DNA from: Bacteroidales bacterium
GTDB taxonomy: Bacteria > Bacteroidota > Bacteroidia > Bacteroidales > WCHB1-69
Length of the DNA stretch: 64,000 nucleotides
Assembly: GCA_017615595.1 (NCBI GenBank)
Contig: JAFZZT010000020.1
Span: 1-64,000 of the forward strand
Direction of reading: 5' to 3'
Below, in pieces: positions 1 through 8,766 of this stretch (positions are counted from its first letter, which is position 1; each line of letters begins with the position of its first letter). A program made the position numbers and the translations under genes. The notes under the pieces were generated by a model. The model was not told the origin of the DNA. It did no database searches and saw nothing but the letters and a program-made list of their open reading frames with translations.

Positions 1-1030
1 GGTGCCGGACGTGGTGTAGGTCGTGCCGTGCCAGGTGTATGCCTCGCACTCCTCAACGGTGACGGCCTCGTGCGTGCCATGGAGGACCGTCAGGTGCAGG
101 GTGACGATGCTGTCGCAGCCGTGGACGGTGGCCAGCGTGTCGGTGCAGGCGCCCGCGGCGGTGAGGGTGTGGGAGTGCCAGTGGTAGGGCAGGTCTGAGG
201 AGCAGATAGTGTCGGTAAGGTCTGTAAGGGCCTTAGGGTGGATGGTGAGGTGGAGGGTGTCGGTGCCGGGACAGCCCTGGGCGTTGGTGTAGGAGTGGGT
301 GTAGGTGCCGGACGTGGTGTATGTCGTGCCGTGCCAGGTGTACTGCTCGCACTCCTCAACGGCGACGGCCTCGTGCGTGCTGTAAAGGACAGTCAGGTGG
401 AGCGTCACGATGCTGTCGCAGCCGTGGGTGGTGGCGAGGGTGTCGGTGCAGGAACCCGACTGGGTGAGGGCGTGGGAGTGCCAGTGATAGGGCAGGTCTG
501 AGGAGCAGATAGTGTCATTAAGGTCGTTAAGGGCCTTATGGTGGATGGTGAGGTGCAGGGTGTCGGTGCTCGGACAGCCCTGGGCGTTGGTGTAGTCGTG
601 AGTGTAGGTGCCCGAGGTAATGTAGGTGGTGCCGTGCCATGTGTATGCCTCGCACTCCTCAACGGCAACGGCCTCGTGCGTGCCGTGGAGGACCGTCAGG
701 TGCAGGGTGACGATCGAGTCGCAGCCGTGGGTAGTGGCGAGGGTGTCGGTAAAGGTGCCCGGGGCGGTGAGGGCGTGGGAGTGCCAGTGGTAGGGCAGGC
801 TTGAGGAGCAGACAGTGTCGGTAAGGTCTTTAAGGGCCTTAGGGTGTATGGTGAGGTGGAGGGTGTCGGTGCTCGGACAGCCCTGGGCGTTGGTGTAGGA
901 GTGGGTGTAGGTGCCGGACGTGGTGTAGGTCGTGCCGTGCCAGGTGTATGCCTCGCACTCCTCAACGGCGACGGCCTCGTGCGTGCCGTGGAGGACCGTC
1001 AGGTGCAGGGTGACGATCGAGTCAGCGCCA
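1..1030 (-). repeat. 303-bp in-frame tandem repeats in the C10 peptidase gene
   Basis: A near-identical unit recurs with an exact 303-bp period: the anchor ctcgcactcctcaac starts at 43, 346, 649 and 952. Each unit encodes 101 residues with one GCDSIVTLHLTVL block and one EECEAYTWHGTTY block. At least 3.4 units lie in the window and the array continues past position 1. A diverged half-unit with related motifs (CSSQLPFEW, GADSIVTLH) precedes the array at about 1030-1130. Confidence 0.93.
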
Positions 1031-3390
1031 TTTGCCGCTGACAAGGTGGCAATCTGAGTACCTGCCGCCTCAAAGATGACCCCATCCCACTCAAAAGGCA
1101 GCTGACTGGAACAGATGGTCATGCTGTCCTCGGCAAAGACGGCAAATGCCACATCTACACTGTCCGTTGCACTTACCGTACACCCATTGTCCAAGTTCGC
1201 CACAACCTCATAGACGACATGGCCTTCTCCATTCACCACATCCACATAATGCGTGGCTGCTGTATTCCCCATCCATACTGTGTTGCGCAACACATCATAA
1301 GACACCACAGACACCGGCGGTTCTTCCACGGTGGCTCTCATGACATTGCTATAATTCATGCCCAACGAACTAAGTATAAACCAGTCGGGCGTGGAACTGT
1401 TGGAGGCATATTGTCCAACAATATCGTTTATGGCTGGTTTATGAAGACTTTGATTGATGGACAGTGGCACATATTGATTATTCGCACAATTATAAACCAC
1501 CCCAATCCAAAGTTCCTTGCTGGCATCGACAAGCACTGGATTCTGAAGGGTGACGGTATTCCAACTATTCAGTGTCAATTCACTTTGACCAACCTGTTGA
1601 CTCACAATCAGCGTGCCAGGGTCAACCACTCCATCTTGGCAACTGCCTCCCGTATAAACCTTCACGGTATATTCCCCGACATTGGAAATCATCACTTTGA
1701 ATGAAATCTGCGTCAACAGTTTCTTATGGATGGGCAACAAGTCCAATGGCTCATACCGGTGAATGGCCTCAACCAGCACATTACCGAACGAAAAAGGAGA
1801 AATGGCATCTGTGTTGCATTGGGATACAATCTGGGGATTAGGGTCCAGAGTCGGCTCGTCCCATGCAAGCAGAACGGTATCACCCTGTTGCACCAACGAA
1901 AGATTCTCGATGGGAGGGCACTGGACTATATATGTAGAGCCCATCAGCTGGATGGTTTTCTGCAATGATCCAGCCGTGACGACCACCTGTCCTGTCTCCG
2001 TCACCGATTGGGTGCCCGCCAAAGGCGTATAGCGGACATACAACGTTTGTCCTTCCGGTGCCAAATGGGTGGTGGAAGACATGTTCAGAGAGTCGGTACC
2101 TACCACAAAATTCCCCGACACGGACACCGTCAGCGAGTCGGAGAGCAAGACCGTTTGTACGCTGACTCCTTTGGCCGCACTCGACATGCCCGCGGCCGCG
2201 AGGAACTGGAGATTGTCCACCTCCACCAGCAACTTGGGTGTATCATGTTCAATACCTATCAACATGGCTTGATCGCTGCTGAAGGTATAGTAATAAGGAT
2301 TCAAATTGTTAAGATTATAAAAGCCATCGTACAATCCACCCCACCCCCAGTTGAAATGGAACAGATTGTCGCTGTCATAGCCATCACATACAAAGGCATG
2401 TCCCCCATAGAGCGTATCAACTCCTCGATACAAGATAGGATGCAAAAGGTCGAGTTCAGCTTTCATCATAGAAATCCAGACAGCATCGTTGGGATAGTTG
2501 TTCCTCGTCAAGAATTGTCCGGGAGAATAGCAAAAATAATTTTGCAAAGCGCCATTGACATGCTCCAACGATGCACCGCTGAAATAGGGACCGAACTGCA
2601 TGTTGACGCTGACCGCGCAATGATAAATGAGCTTGGCCACCTCGTTGATTTGGTTGGCTGTGGACGTCGGGCCGAGTTGATTGGGCATCAGGTTATAATG
2701 ATAATAAGCAGTGGAGTAGTTAACATACTGTGTCCCGTATTTCATCAACGTGTATTGCTTACTTCCCATACCCGTTGTAGGGTACTCCCAATAGCGGATC
2801 ACCTGAGCCATGGCCGTGGCGACACAGCCTGCGACCGTATGACCATTTGACCCTAACGAGTCCGTTGGACACAAATTATTATAGTAGTTAGTCTGATTCC
2901 AAATTGTCGTCAGCAGTGGCCCCACCACGACACCCCGGTTCTGATGGGAGGTGTTGTCCAAGAGATCGCGCCAAAGATTATAATTATCGTTCATGGGAGA
3001 CGCACTCTGAGCAAGCACACTCCTAATCTGCTGACGTGTCTCCTCCAGCCACCACCGAAAGGCGTCAGGCATGTCTGTTGTATCTATGTTCGATTGCGTG
3101 GAATACGCCAGCACCGGCTTCACCCGGTCGTCAGCCGACAAAATCACAAAACCATCTCCTACATTATATATGTATAGGCTTGGGCTCAATCCTTTCGCAG
3201 CGCCCACCTGCTCGCGGGCGACATACACCAACGAAGGATTCACAGTGGGTTGAACGGAAGATTTACTTTGGAAAAAATTTGCCGCCACCTGTTTTGCGAC
3301 TGCCGTATCCACTGGCGCAGACCACAAAACAGACGTAAGATTGAACGTCAGAAAAGATACAAGTAATAATAGTAGAGCTTTTCTTTTCAT
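1..3390 (-). CDS. Secreted C10 (streptopain-like) cysteine peptidase, C-terminus beyond window
   Basis: The frame is open from an ATG at 3390 to the left edge (1130 codons, no stop seen), so the gene is partial at its 3' end. It opens with a signal peptide (MKRKALLLLL followed by hydrophobic residues). The C10 catalytic cysteine lies in AGCVATAMAQ (Cys189). The catalytic histidine is in GGHAFVCDGY (His331), followed by FHFNWGWGG, which is typical of the SpeB/streptopain family. A fibronectin-III-like segment (ENLSLVQQGDTVLLAWDEP) and a beta-rich region follow. From about residue 790 the protein becomes tandem 101-residue repeats containing TWHGTTYTTSGTYTH and GCDSIVTLHLTVL. By family precedent it is an exported peptidase with a T9SS sorting domain beyond the window; that last point is inferred. 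It starts 8 bp after the lnt stop, so it is probably the last gene of the dsbD-like/lnt operon. Confidence 0.9.
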   Translation of the reverse strand, partial: MKRKALLLLLVSFLTFNLTSVLWSAPVDTAVAKQVAANFFQSKSSVQPTVNPSLVYVAREQVGAAKGLSPSLYIYNVGDGFVILSADDRVKPVLAYSTQSNIDTTDMPDAFRWWLEETRQQIRSVLAQSASPMNDNYNLWRDLLDNTSHQNRGVVVGPLLTTIWNQTNYYNNLCPTDSLGSNGHTVAGCVATAMAQVIRYWEYPTTGMGSKQYTLMKYGTQYVNYSTAYYHYNLMPNQLGPTSTANQINEVAKLIYHCAVSVNMQFGPYFSGASLEHVNGALQNYFCYSPGQFLTRNNYPNDAVWISMMKAELDLLHPILYRGVDTLYGGHAFVCDGYDSDNLFHFNWGWGGLYDGFYNLNNLNPYYYTFSSDQAMLIGIEHDTPKLLVEVDNLQFLAAAGMSSAAKGVSVQTVLLSDSLTVSVSGNFVVGTDSLNMSSTTHLAPEGQTLYVRYTPLAGTQSVTETGQVVVTAGSLQKTIQLMGSTYIVQCPPIENLSLVQQGDTVLLAWDEPTLDPNPQIVSQCNTDAISPFSFGNVLVEAIHRYEPLDLLPIHKKLLTQISFKVMISNVGEYTVKVYTGGSCQDGVVDPGTLIVSQQVGQSELTLNSWNTVTLQNPVLVDASKELWIGVVYNCANNQYVPLSINQSLHKPAINDIVGQYASNSSTPDWFILSSLGMNYSNVMRATVEEPPVSVVSYDVLRNTVWMGNTAATHYVDVVNGEGHVVYEVVANLDNGCTVSATDSVDVAFAVFAEDSMTICSSQLPFEWDGVIFEAAGTQIATLSAANGADSIVTLHLTVLHGTHEAVAVEECEAYTWHGTTYTTSGTYTHSYTNAQGCPSTDTLHLTIHPKALKDLTDTVCSSSLPYHWHSHALTAPGTFTDTLATTHGCDSIVTLHLTVLHGTHEAVAVEECEAYTWHGTTYITSGTYTHDYTNAQGCPSTDTLHLTIHHKALNDLNDTICSSDLPYHWHSHALTQSGSCTDTLATTHGCDSIVTLHLTVLYSTHEAVAVEECEQYTWHGTTYTTSGTYTHSYTNAQGCPGTDTLHLTIHPKALTDLTDTICSSDLPYHWHSHTLTAAGACTDTLATVHGCDSIVTLHLTVLHGTHEAVTVEECEAYTWHGTTYTTSGT

Positions 3391-3398
3391 AGATAGGG

Positions 3399-5042
3399 TT
3401 ATGAATGGTTACGGATTCTTCTCACCACACCCTCCACAACAGCCAGCAGTAGGCTCATCGCCATCAAGACAACAGCCATATAAGCGATATAATCTCCATG
3501 CTTACTGTAAAAAGTTACTTGATTTTGCGCATAGACTAACGACAACCAGGCCGTTCTGGTATTATAATCGGTAGTGATAAGCGCATCGCCGGTCGGGGAT
3601 ATCACGGCGGAGTTGCCTCCGTTGGCAGAGCGCACAACATAACGGCGGTTCTCCACCGCCCGCAAGCGCGACATCTCATAGTGCTGGAAATGGCCGGGAC
3701 TGTCGCCCCACCAAGAATCGTTGGTGATGACCGTCAGCAATTGAGCACCGTTTTTGACAAATTTACGAACCAAGTCGCCATAGATGGACTCATAACAGAT
3801 GGCCGTTCCCACCTTTATGGGCTTTCCCTCCACATCAATGGTGAAGACCTTCTGAGCCGTATCTTTGCCCAGAGTGCCGTTAAAGCCTCCCAACTCCACC
3901 ATCAAGTCGGCCAGGAACCCGAAGACATGCTTGTACGGGAAGGCTTCAGAGCCCGGCACCAGGCGACATTTATGGTAATGGCCGTTATAGCCGTCCTTGT
4001 TAAAACACATGGCCGTATTGTAGTGCTGTCCGTAGGCATTTATTCCTATTTTTGTTGAAGTGTTGGTGGGATGATCCAAGATCTCATACGTGGAAACCCC
4101 CAGCAAGAAATTCAACCGCGGATACACTTTCATCAGACTGTCCATCCATAAAAAACAACCGTAAGATGAGGGAGCCGGAGGAAATTTGTTGGCAACCATC
4201 GACTGCAGGGAGACCGTGTGGGGAAACACATCCTCCGGGCAGAGCACCAGGTTGGTACCATCCGTCAGCAATGGAGCAATGAGCGAATCCACCCGTTGTG
4301 CATGCTGCATGTTGGTCATCACAAACTCTTCCTCAAAGTTGTCTGTATTGGGCTGCACCACCACCACGCTGACCGGCGTGCTCGTGTCGATATGGTTCAG
4401 ACAGCTCTTATACTGGATTCCAGAAATCAGCATGGGGACAAACAGCAGGAGAAAAGAGGATACGGCAAGAGACCATATCTTTTTTCTATTCTTCGCCACG
4501 ACAGCTTTGATGAGATAATAAAGCAGAAAATTGACGACAATGACCCAAAGAGTGCCACCCAGCGCGCCCGTCACCGAATACCACTGTACCATCTGCGGAC
4601 AAACGGCAAACACATTCCCGACATTGAGCCACGGCCATGTCATTTCCCAGTTCAGGTGCAAAAACTCAAATGATATCCAGAAGGCGGCGAACATGATGGG
4701 ATGCACCCACTCTTGGGAGATCCTCTTGCGGCAGGCATGCCACAAAGCAAAGACCAACGCCATCAGCAGCGCATTCACAAAGACCGCGAACAGTCCGCCG
4801 GGCACGCTGACGTAGGAAACCCAATAGGTGGTGAGGGCATTCCACGCCACGAAACCGGGATATGAACAGATGAAGCCCTTCCAGAAGGCCACCTTGCTAC
4901 CCTTCTCCAACAGCTTGTCGCTGACGAACACAAAGGGGATGAATCCGAAAAATATCAGAAAGGGAAAGCCATGCGGATACCATGCGGTTCCCAGCAACAG
5001 GCCGCCCAAAATACTGAAGAGCAAAATCTTATACCACCTCAT
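3399..5042 (-). CDS. lnt: Apolipoprotein N-acyltransferase
   Basis: Lnt transfers the third acyl chain from phospholipid to the N-terminal cysteine of lipoproteins in the inner membrane. The 547-residue protein has about six N-terminal membrane segments, then a CN-hydrolase (nitrilase) domain from about residue 222, and a final membrane helix near the C-terminus. The expected Glu-Lys-Cys triad is visible: E270 in LCPEDVFPH, K358 in YHKCRLVPGSE and C416 in GTAICYES. The length is slightly above the usual 510-530. It starts 24 bp after the upstream dsbD-like gene and ends 8 bp before the C10 peptidase gene, so co-transcription from the 7119-7126 promoter is likely. The start is the only ATG before the first membrane segment. 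Confidence 0.95.
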   Translation of the reverse strand: MRWYKILLFSILGGLLLGTAWYPHGFPFLIFFGFIPFVFVSDKLLEKGSKVAFWKGFICSYPGFVAWNALTTYWVSYVSVPGGLFAVFVNALLMALVFALWHACRKRISQEWVHPIMFAAFWISFEFLHLNWEMTWPWLNVGNVFAVCPQMVQWYSVTGALGGTLWVIVVNFLLYYLIKAVVAKNRKKIWSLAVSSFLLLFVPMLISGIQYKSCLNHIDTSTPVSVVVVQPNTDNFEEEFVMTNMQHAQRVDSLIAPLLTDGTNLVLCPEDVFPHTVSLQSMVANKFPPAPSSYGCFLWMDSLMKVYPRLNFLLGVSTYEILDHPTNTSTKIGINAYGQHYNTAMCFNKDGYNGHYHKCRLVPGSEAFPYKHVFGFLADLMVELGGFNGTLGKDTAQKVFTIDVEGKPIKVGTAICYESIYGDLVRKFVKNGAQLLTVITNDSWWGDSPGHFQHYEMSRLRAVENRRYVVRSANGGNSAVISPTGDALITTDYNTRTAWLSLVYAQNQVTFYSKHGDYIAYMAVVLMAMSLLLAVVEGVVRRIRNHS

Positions 5043-5066
5043 TGAGTTATATCGGATTTAGGGTTA

Positions 5067-7094
5067 TTATTTTTTGTACTTGTCGATGCCCTCACGCAGG
5101 AACTGGATGTATTTGTCTTTGTCGCGCTCATAATAGGTGGGACCCGACAGGATGTTGCCGTCCGGATCCACCACAAAATAGCAAGGCTGCGAGTTCTCGC
5201 GGTATTTTGTCTGCTCAATATAGCGGTTCTTGGCCCCCAACATGGTGATGGGATCGCCGTCAGCATCTTTCAGTTTGCCTTTTTCTTCGTCAGGGAGTTC
5301 GATAATCTTGTCGTCGGCATATAGGGTGCACACGATGACTTCATCGGCGAAGATGCGGCGCACCTCCGGGTCGATCCAGACGGCATTCTCCACATTACGG
5401 CAGTTAGTGCAGCCGTGGCCAGTGAAATCCAAGAACACAGGTTTGCCCTCTTTCTTAGCCACGCGGAGGGCTTGATCGTAGTCGAAATAGCCCTTGATGC
5501 CAAAGGGAATCTTCAGCTTGTCGGCATACAACGGATCTTCCGTCCACTGGTAGGTAGCGCCCTGTCCGCCGCCATTTGCCGCCACCTCGTTGCGCACGAT
5601 GGCGGAGACGTCGAAGTCTTGGGTCGTCATCGGCGGCAGCCAACCGGAGATAGCCTTCAGCGGGGCGCCGAACATGCCGGGAATCATATAGACGACGAAG
5701 GTGAAGACGAAGATAGCGAGCGTGAAACGGAGCCAGCTCTTCTGCACCGGATACTCGTCATCGAGCGGGAAGCGGATCTTGCCCAGCAGGTAGAGACCCA
5801 ACAGGGAGAAGATCACGATCCAGAAGGCCAGATAGACCTCGCGGTCGAGGATGCCCCAGTGGTAAGTCTGGTCGGGCACGTTGATGAACTTGAGGGCGAA
5901 GGCTAGCTCCACGAAGGCGAGGATCACCTTCAGCGTGTTCATCCAGCCGCCCGACTTGGGCAGTTTCTTCAGCAGTCCCGGGAAGAGGGCGAAGAAGGTG
6001 AACGGCACGGCGATGCCCAGGGAGAAGCCCAGCATGCCGATGATGGGTTTGAGGAACGAGCCGCCGGCGGCGTTGAGCGCAACGGCACCCGCGATGGGCA
6101 GCGTGCAGGAGAAGGAGACCAGCACCAAGGTCAAAGCCATGAAGAAGATGCCGGCGATACCGCCCTGGCGTTGGCGCTTGGCGGAGCCGTTGACCCAAGA
6201 GCTCGGCAGCGTGATCTCAAAATAGCCGAGCAGCGAGAAGGCGAATATCAGGAAGATGACCGCAAAGAGCAGGTTCGGGATCCAGTGGGTACTCATGATG
6301 TTGCCTAAGTCGGCACCGAAGATGGCCGACAGCACCAGACCGATGGTGAGGAATATCAAGACGATGAACAGACCGTAGAGCAGGGCATCTCGTTTGCCCT
6401 TGTGTCCCTCTTTGGAGAAGAAGGAGACCGTCATGGGGATCATCGGGAAGACGCACGGCATCACCAAACCGGCCAGACCGCCGGCAATGGCAAGCAGGAA
6501 GTAGAGCAACAGCGACTCCTCTTTCTCGGGGTCCGCCTTGGCTGAATCCTGATTCTCGGGAGCGGGAGCGATGGTGGCTGTGTCCGTATCCTCCACAGGC
6601 TCCTCCACCTCAGCAGTGGTCGCCACGGCGGGATGGTAGTCCTTCAGCTCAAAGGAGAACTTCTCCTCCACGGGCGTGCAGCGGCCCTCGATACAGGCCT
6701 GGCCCGACAGGGTGCCCTTGACCGTCACCGGCTGGTCGTCCAACACCTGAACCCGCTGGCGGAAGGTCACCGACTTGGTGAAGAACTTGGAGGTGCAGTC
6801 GAACAGCTCGTCATACTCGGTTTGGGGTTTTGGCTCCTGCACCTTGCCCAAACGCTTGTAACCAGGGGCAGCCTTGAAGTCGAAGGAGATCGGAATCTCG
6901 ATACACTTGCTGTCCTTGTACTGCGAATAGAGATGCCACCCCTCTTGGATGGTGGCCTTGAACTGCAACTCCGCCACCGTATCATTGATTTTAGTGGTGG
7001 TGTAAGTCCATTTCACAGGGGATTCCTGCGCTTGCAAAAACAGGGCGCTCAAGCAAATCGCCCAAAAAGCGACAATCAGTCTTTTCATCATCAT
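5067..7094 (-). CDS. DsbD-family thiol:disulfide interchange protein
   Basis: This 675-residue inner-membrane protein should carry electrons from cytoplasmic thioredoxin to periplasmic thiols. After a signal peptide comes a DsbD N-terminal immunoglobulin-like domain with the cysteine pair of CIEGRCTP. The membrane core is of the CcdA/DsbD type, with its redox cysteines in MPCVFPMIPM and SFSCTLPIAG. A C-terminal thioredoxin domain carries a CxxC in GHGCTNCRN. A charged Glu/Asp-rich linker separates the N-terminal domain from the membrane core. I placed the start at the ATG at 7094 because the longer frame begins with a TTG that lies inside the -7 promoter element; ATGs at 7103, 7091 and 7088 are alternatives. 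First gene of the probable operon with lnt and the C10 peptidase. Confidence 0.93.
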   Translation of the reverse strand: MMMKRLIVAFWAICLSALFLQAQESPVKWTYTTTKINDTVAELQFKATIQEGWHLYSQYKDSKCIEIPISFDFKAAPGYKRLGKVQEPKPQTEYDELFDCTSKFFTKSVTFRQRVQVLDDQPVTVKGTLSGQACIEGRCTPVEEKFSFELKDYHPAVATTAEVEEPVEDTDTATIAPAPENQDSAKADPEKEESLLLYFLLAIAGGLAGLVMPCVFPMIPMTVSFFSKEGHKGKRDALLYGLFIVLIFLTIGLVLSAIFGADLGNIMSTHWIPNLLFAVIFLIFAFSLLGYFEITLPSSWVNGSAKRQRQGGIAGIFFMALTLVLVSFSCTLPIAGAVALNAAGGSFLKPIIGMLGFSLGIAVPFTFFALFPGLLKKLPKSGGWMNTLKVILAFVELAFALKFINVPDQTYHWGILDREVYLAFWIVIFSLLGLYLLGKIRFPLDDEYPVQKSWLRFTLAIFVFTFVVYMIPGMFGAPLKAISGWLPPMTTQDFDVSAIVRNEVAANGGGQGATYQWTEDPLYADKLKIPFGIKGYFDYDQALRVAKKEGKPVFLDFTGHGCTNCRNVENAVWIDPEVRRIFADEVIVCTLYADDKIIELPDEEKGKLKDADGDPITMLGAKNRYIEQTKYRENSQPCYFVVDPDGNILSGPTYYERDKDKYIQFLREGIDKYKK

Positions 7095-7118
7095 ATTATA
7101 CATTATAAATAAAGAGCG

Positions 7119-7126
7119 CAAAAATA
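7119..7126 (-). promoter_or_regulatory. -7 promoter element (TATTTTTG) of the dsbD-like/lnt operon
   Basis: The reverse complement reads TATTTTTG, an exact TAnnTTTG match. It lies 25-32 bp upstream of the chosen ATG and is divergent from the hemerythrin-gene promoter 22 bp away. Confidence 0.65.
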
Positions 7127-7148
7127 AAAAAAATAAGGAATTTTAATG

Positions 7149-7156
7149 TACTTTTG
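7149..7156 (+). promoter_or_regulatory. -7 promoter element (TACTTTTG) of the hemerythrin/LuxR pair
   Basis: Exact TAnnTTTG match 26 bp upstream of the ATG at 7182. It overlaps the ATG at 7146, which rules out the longer start. Confidence 0.65.
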
Positions 7157-7181
7157 CCACCGAATTATTCAAGACATAGAA

Positions 7182-7886
7182 ATGAAAAAAGTCGTCACTT
7201 ATAACTTCGTGAATGCCAACATGAAACTGGCTGATGCCGTGGCACATTACAACAACCTCATCACCCTCTTCCCCCGCCTGGGCATCCCCCTTGGCTTTGG
7301 AGACAAGACGGTTGGACAGGTCTGCGAGGAGAACAAAATCCCTACCCCACTCTTCCTTTTGGTCTGCAACACATACGCACAAAAGGACTACACCCCGGAC
7401 ATCGAGACGCTCACCTCCTGCCCTATCATCGACATTGTCAACTACCTGAAGGCATCCCATCAAGACTATCTGGACCACAATTTCCCGCACATAGAGGCCC
7501 ATCTGGAAAGAATCATGCAGGACTGGGCCCCGAAATACAAGACGCTCATCACCAACTTCTACAGCCAATACAAGCAGGAGGTCATTCAGCACTTCAAGCA
7601 TGAGGAGGATGTCGTGTTCCCCTACATCCACCAGCTCAGCGAGAAAAAGGTGACCAAAGGGCGCACCCGTGGCACCAGCTTCGACAAGCAGCACAGCGAC
7701 ATTGAAGACAAGTTGCAGGACTTCACCAACCTGTTGATGAAATACATCCCCGCCGACAATCGCCAACGAGAGCTGGTCAATATGCTGGTGGATATTTTCA
7801 TGCTCGCAGAAGACATTGAGAATCACACCATTATGGAGGACAAAATTTTACTCCCCTACATCAAATATCTGGAAAGCCATGTCTAA
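7182..7886 (+). CDS. Hemerythrin-like (HHE) domain protein
   Basis: A 234-residue soluble protein. The N-terminal part (VGQVCEENKIPTPLFLLV) resembles the DUF542/ScdA_N helical module of Ric-type di-iron proteins but lacks its Cys-Cys pair. The central and C-terminal part has the spaced His and Glu/Asp ligands of an HHE four-helix bundle: HQDYLDH, HIEAHLERI, HFKHEEDVVFPYI, KQHSDIED, ENHTIMEDKILLPYI. Family members bind a di-iron centre and sense or use O2, NO or peroxide, or repair Fe-S clusters; which of these applies cannot be read here. The stop overlaps the start of the downstream LuxR-type regulator by 8 bp, so the two are likely translationally coupled and functionally linked. Confidence 0.85.
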   Translation: MKKVVTYNFVNANMKLADAVAHYNNLITLFPRLGIPLGFGDKTVGQVCEENKIPTPLFLLVCNTYAQKDYTPDIETLTSCPIIDIVNYLKASHQDYLDHNFPHIEAHLERIMQDWAPKYKTLITNFYSQYKQEVIQHFKHEEDVVFPYIHQLSEKKVTKGRTRGTSFDKQHSDIEDKLQDFTNLLMKYIPADNRQRELVNMLVDIFMLAEDIENHTIMEDKILLPYIKYLESHV

Positions 7887-8478
7887 TCATTATAAAATAG
7901 TATTGGCCGACCCCTCCCCCATCACCCTGATCGGCCTGGCCTACATGATCAAGGAGTTGCCGGAGTTCGAGGTTGTGTTGAAGTCCACCGACATGCACAC
8001 GGTGATGACGCGCATTCACCTCACCAATCCGGACATTCTCATTGTCAACCCGCTCATGATCGACTACAGCAAGCGGATGATGCTGCGCGATGTCTTCCGC
8101 GACCTCCCGAAGATGAAAGTCATCGCCCTGACATCCGTCTATTTTGAGAACCAGCTATTGAAGCAATATGACGGCATCATTGAGATCAACGACAGTCTGC
8201 AGCGCATCAAGTCCACCCTGCGGCAGGTCATTCGTTCCTCTCGGAAGAGCGGGGAAGAAAACGACTCGCCCATGCTGTCGGACCGAGAGAAAGAGGTGCT
8301 GGTGTGCCTCTCCCAGGGCAAGAAAAACAACGAGATAGCCGACCAATTGAATATCAGCGTCCACACCGTCATCACCCATCGGAAGAACATCATCAAGAAG
8401 ACGGGCATCAAATCCGTCGCCGCGTTGACGGTCTATGCCATCCTCAACAACCTCATCGACGAGAAAGACATACTTTAA
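7879..8478 (+). CDS. LuxR/NarL-type regulator with degenerate receiver domain
   Basis: 199 residues: an N-terminal receiver-like domain (about 1-125) and a C-terminal LuxR-type helix-turn-helix (about 137-195, LSDREKEVLVCLSQGKKNNE and ISVHTVITHRKNI). The aspartate that normally accepts phosphate is replaced by asparagine: PDILIVNPLM puts N57 where the family has PDxxxxD. Only one of the two acidic-pocket residues is obvious (D11), and the usual conserved lysine (GYLLKD) is absent (GIIEIND). The protein therefore probably does not use canonical phosphorelay. Overlap with the hemerythrin gene suggests that an iron/oxygen/NO signal or protein contact controls it. Targets are unknown. Confidence 0.88.
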   Translation: MSNHYKIVLADPSPITLIGLAYMIKELPEFEVVLKSTDMHTVMTRIHLTNPDILIVNPLMIDYSKRMMLRDVFRDLPKMKVIALTSVYFENQLLKQYDGIIEINDSLQRIKSTLRQVIRSSRKSGEENDSPMLSDREKEVLVCLSQGKKNNEIADQLNISVHTVITHRKNIIKKTGIKSVAALTVYAILNNLIDEKDIL

Positions 8479-8479
8479 T

Positions 8480-8605
8480 AGTTGGCAGTTGGCAGTTGTC
8501 AGTTAGGAGTTAGAAGTTAGAAGTTTGGAGTTAGAAGTTGATAGTTGGCAGTTATCAGTTGGCAGTTATCAGTTGTCAGTTAGGAGTTAGGAGTTGACAG
8601 TTTTT
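8480..8605. repeat. AGTTNNN heptamer tandem array, 18 units
   Basis: Eighteen consecutive 7-base units all begin AGTT, with variable last three bases (ggc, gtc, agg, aga, tgg, gat, atc, gac, ttt). The array starts two bases after the regulator's stop codon. Just beyond it, about 8610-8635, gccaacagctaacagcc is partly complementary to the array, so transcripts could fold. The rest of the gap to 8693 is AT-rich with no gene seen. Confidence 0.9.
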
Positions 8606-8693
8606 CAAAAGCCAACAGCTAACAGCCAAAGTCTATCATTTCATGGAATTAAACAGCCCGAAAATTTAGTGTTGTTTGATATCATAAAAATTA

Positions 8694-8701
8694 TATATTT
8701 G
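8694..8701 (+). promoter_or_regulatory. -7 promoter element (TATATTTG) of secDF
   Basis: Exact TAnnTTTG match with a TTG at 8672-8674, spaced 19 bp upstream, as in Bacteroidota -33/-7 promoters. It leaves a leader of about 60 nt. Confidence 0.6.
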
Positions 8702-8766
8702 CAACCTTAAAAATTTTAGGTTTGAATTTATATAAATATTTAGAAATCAAATAAGTAAGTAGAAAG

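Noticed and set aside
1..1030. CRISPR-like regular repeats
   Set aside because: The 303-bp period is in frame within one large protein and has no unique spacers.
238..1041. Open plus-strand frames of 60-90 codons inside the 303-bp repeats
   Set aside because: They are shadows of the C10 peptidase repeats, and their period follows the antisense gene. The continuous minus-strand frame to the window edge explains the sequence.
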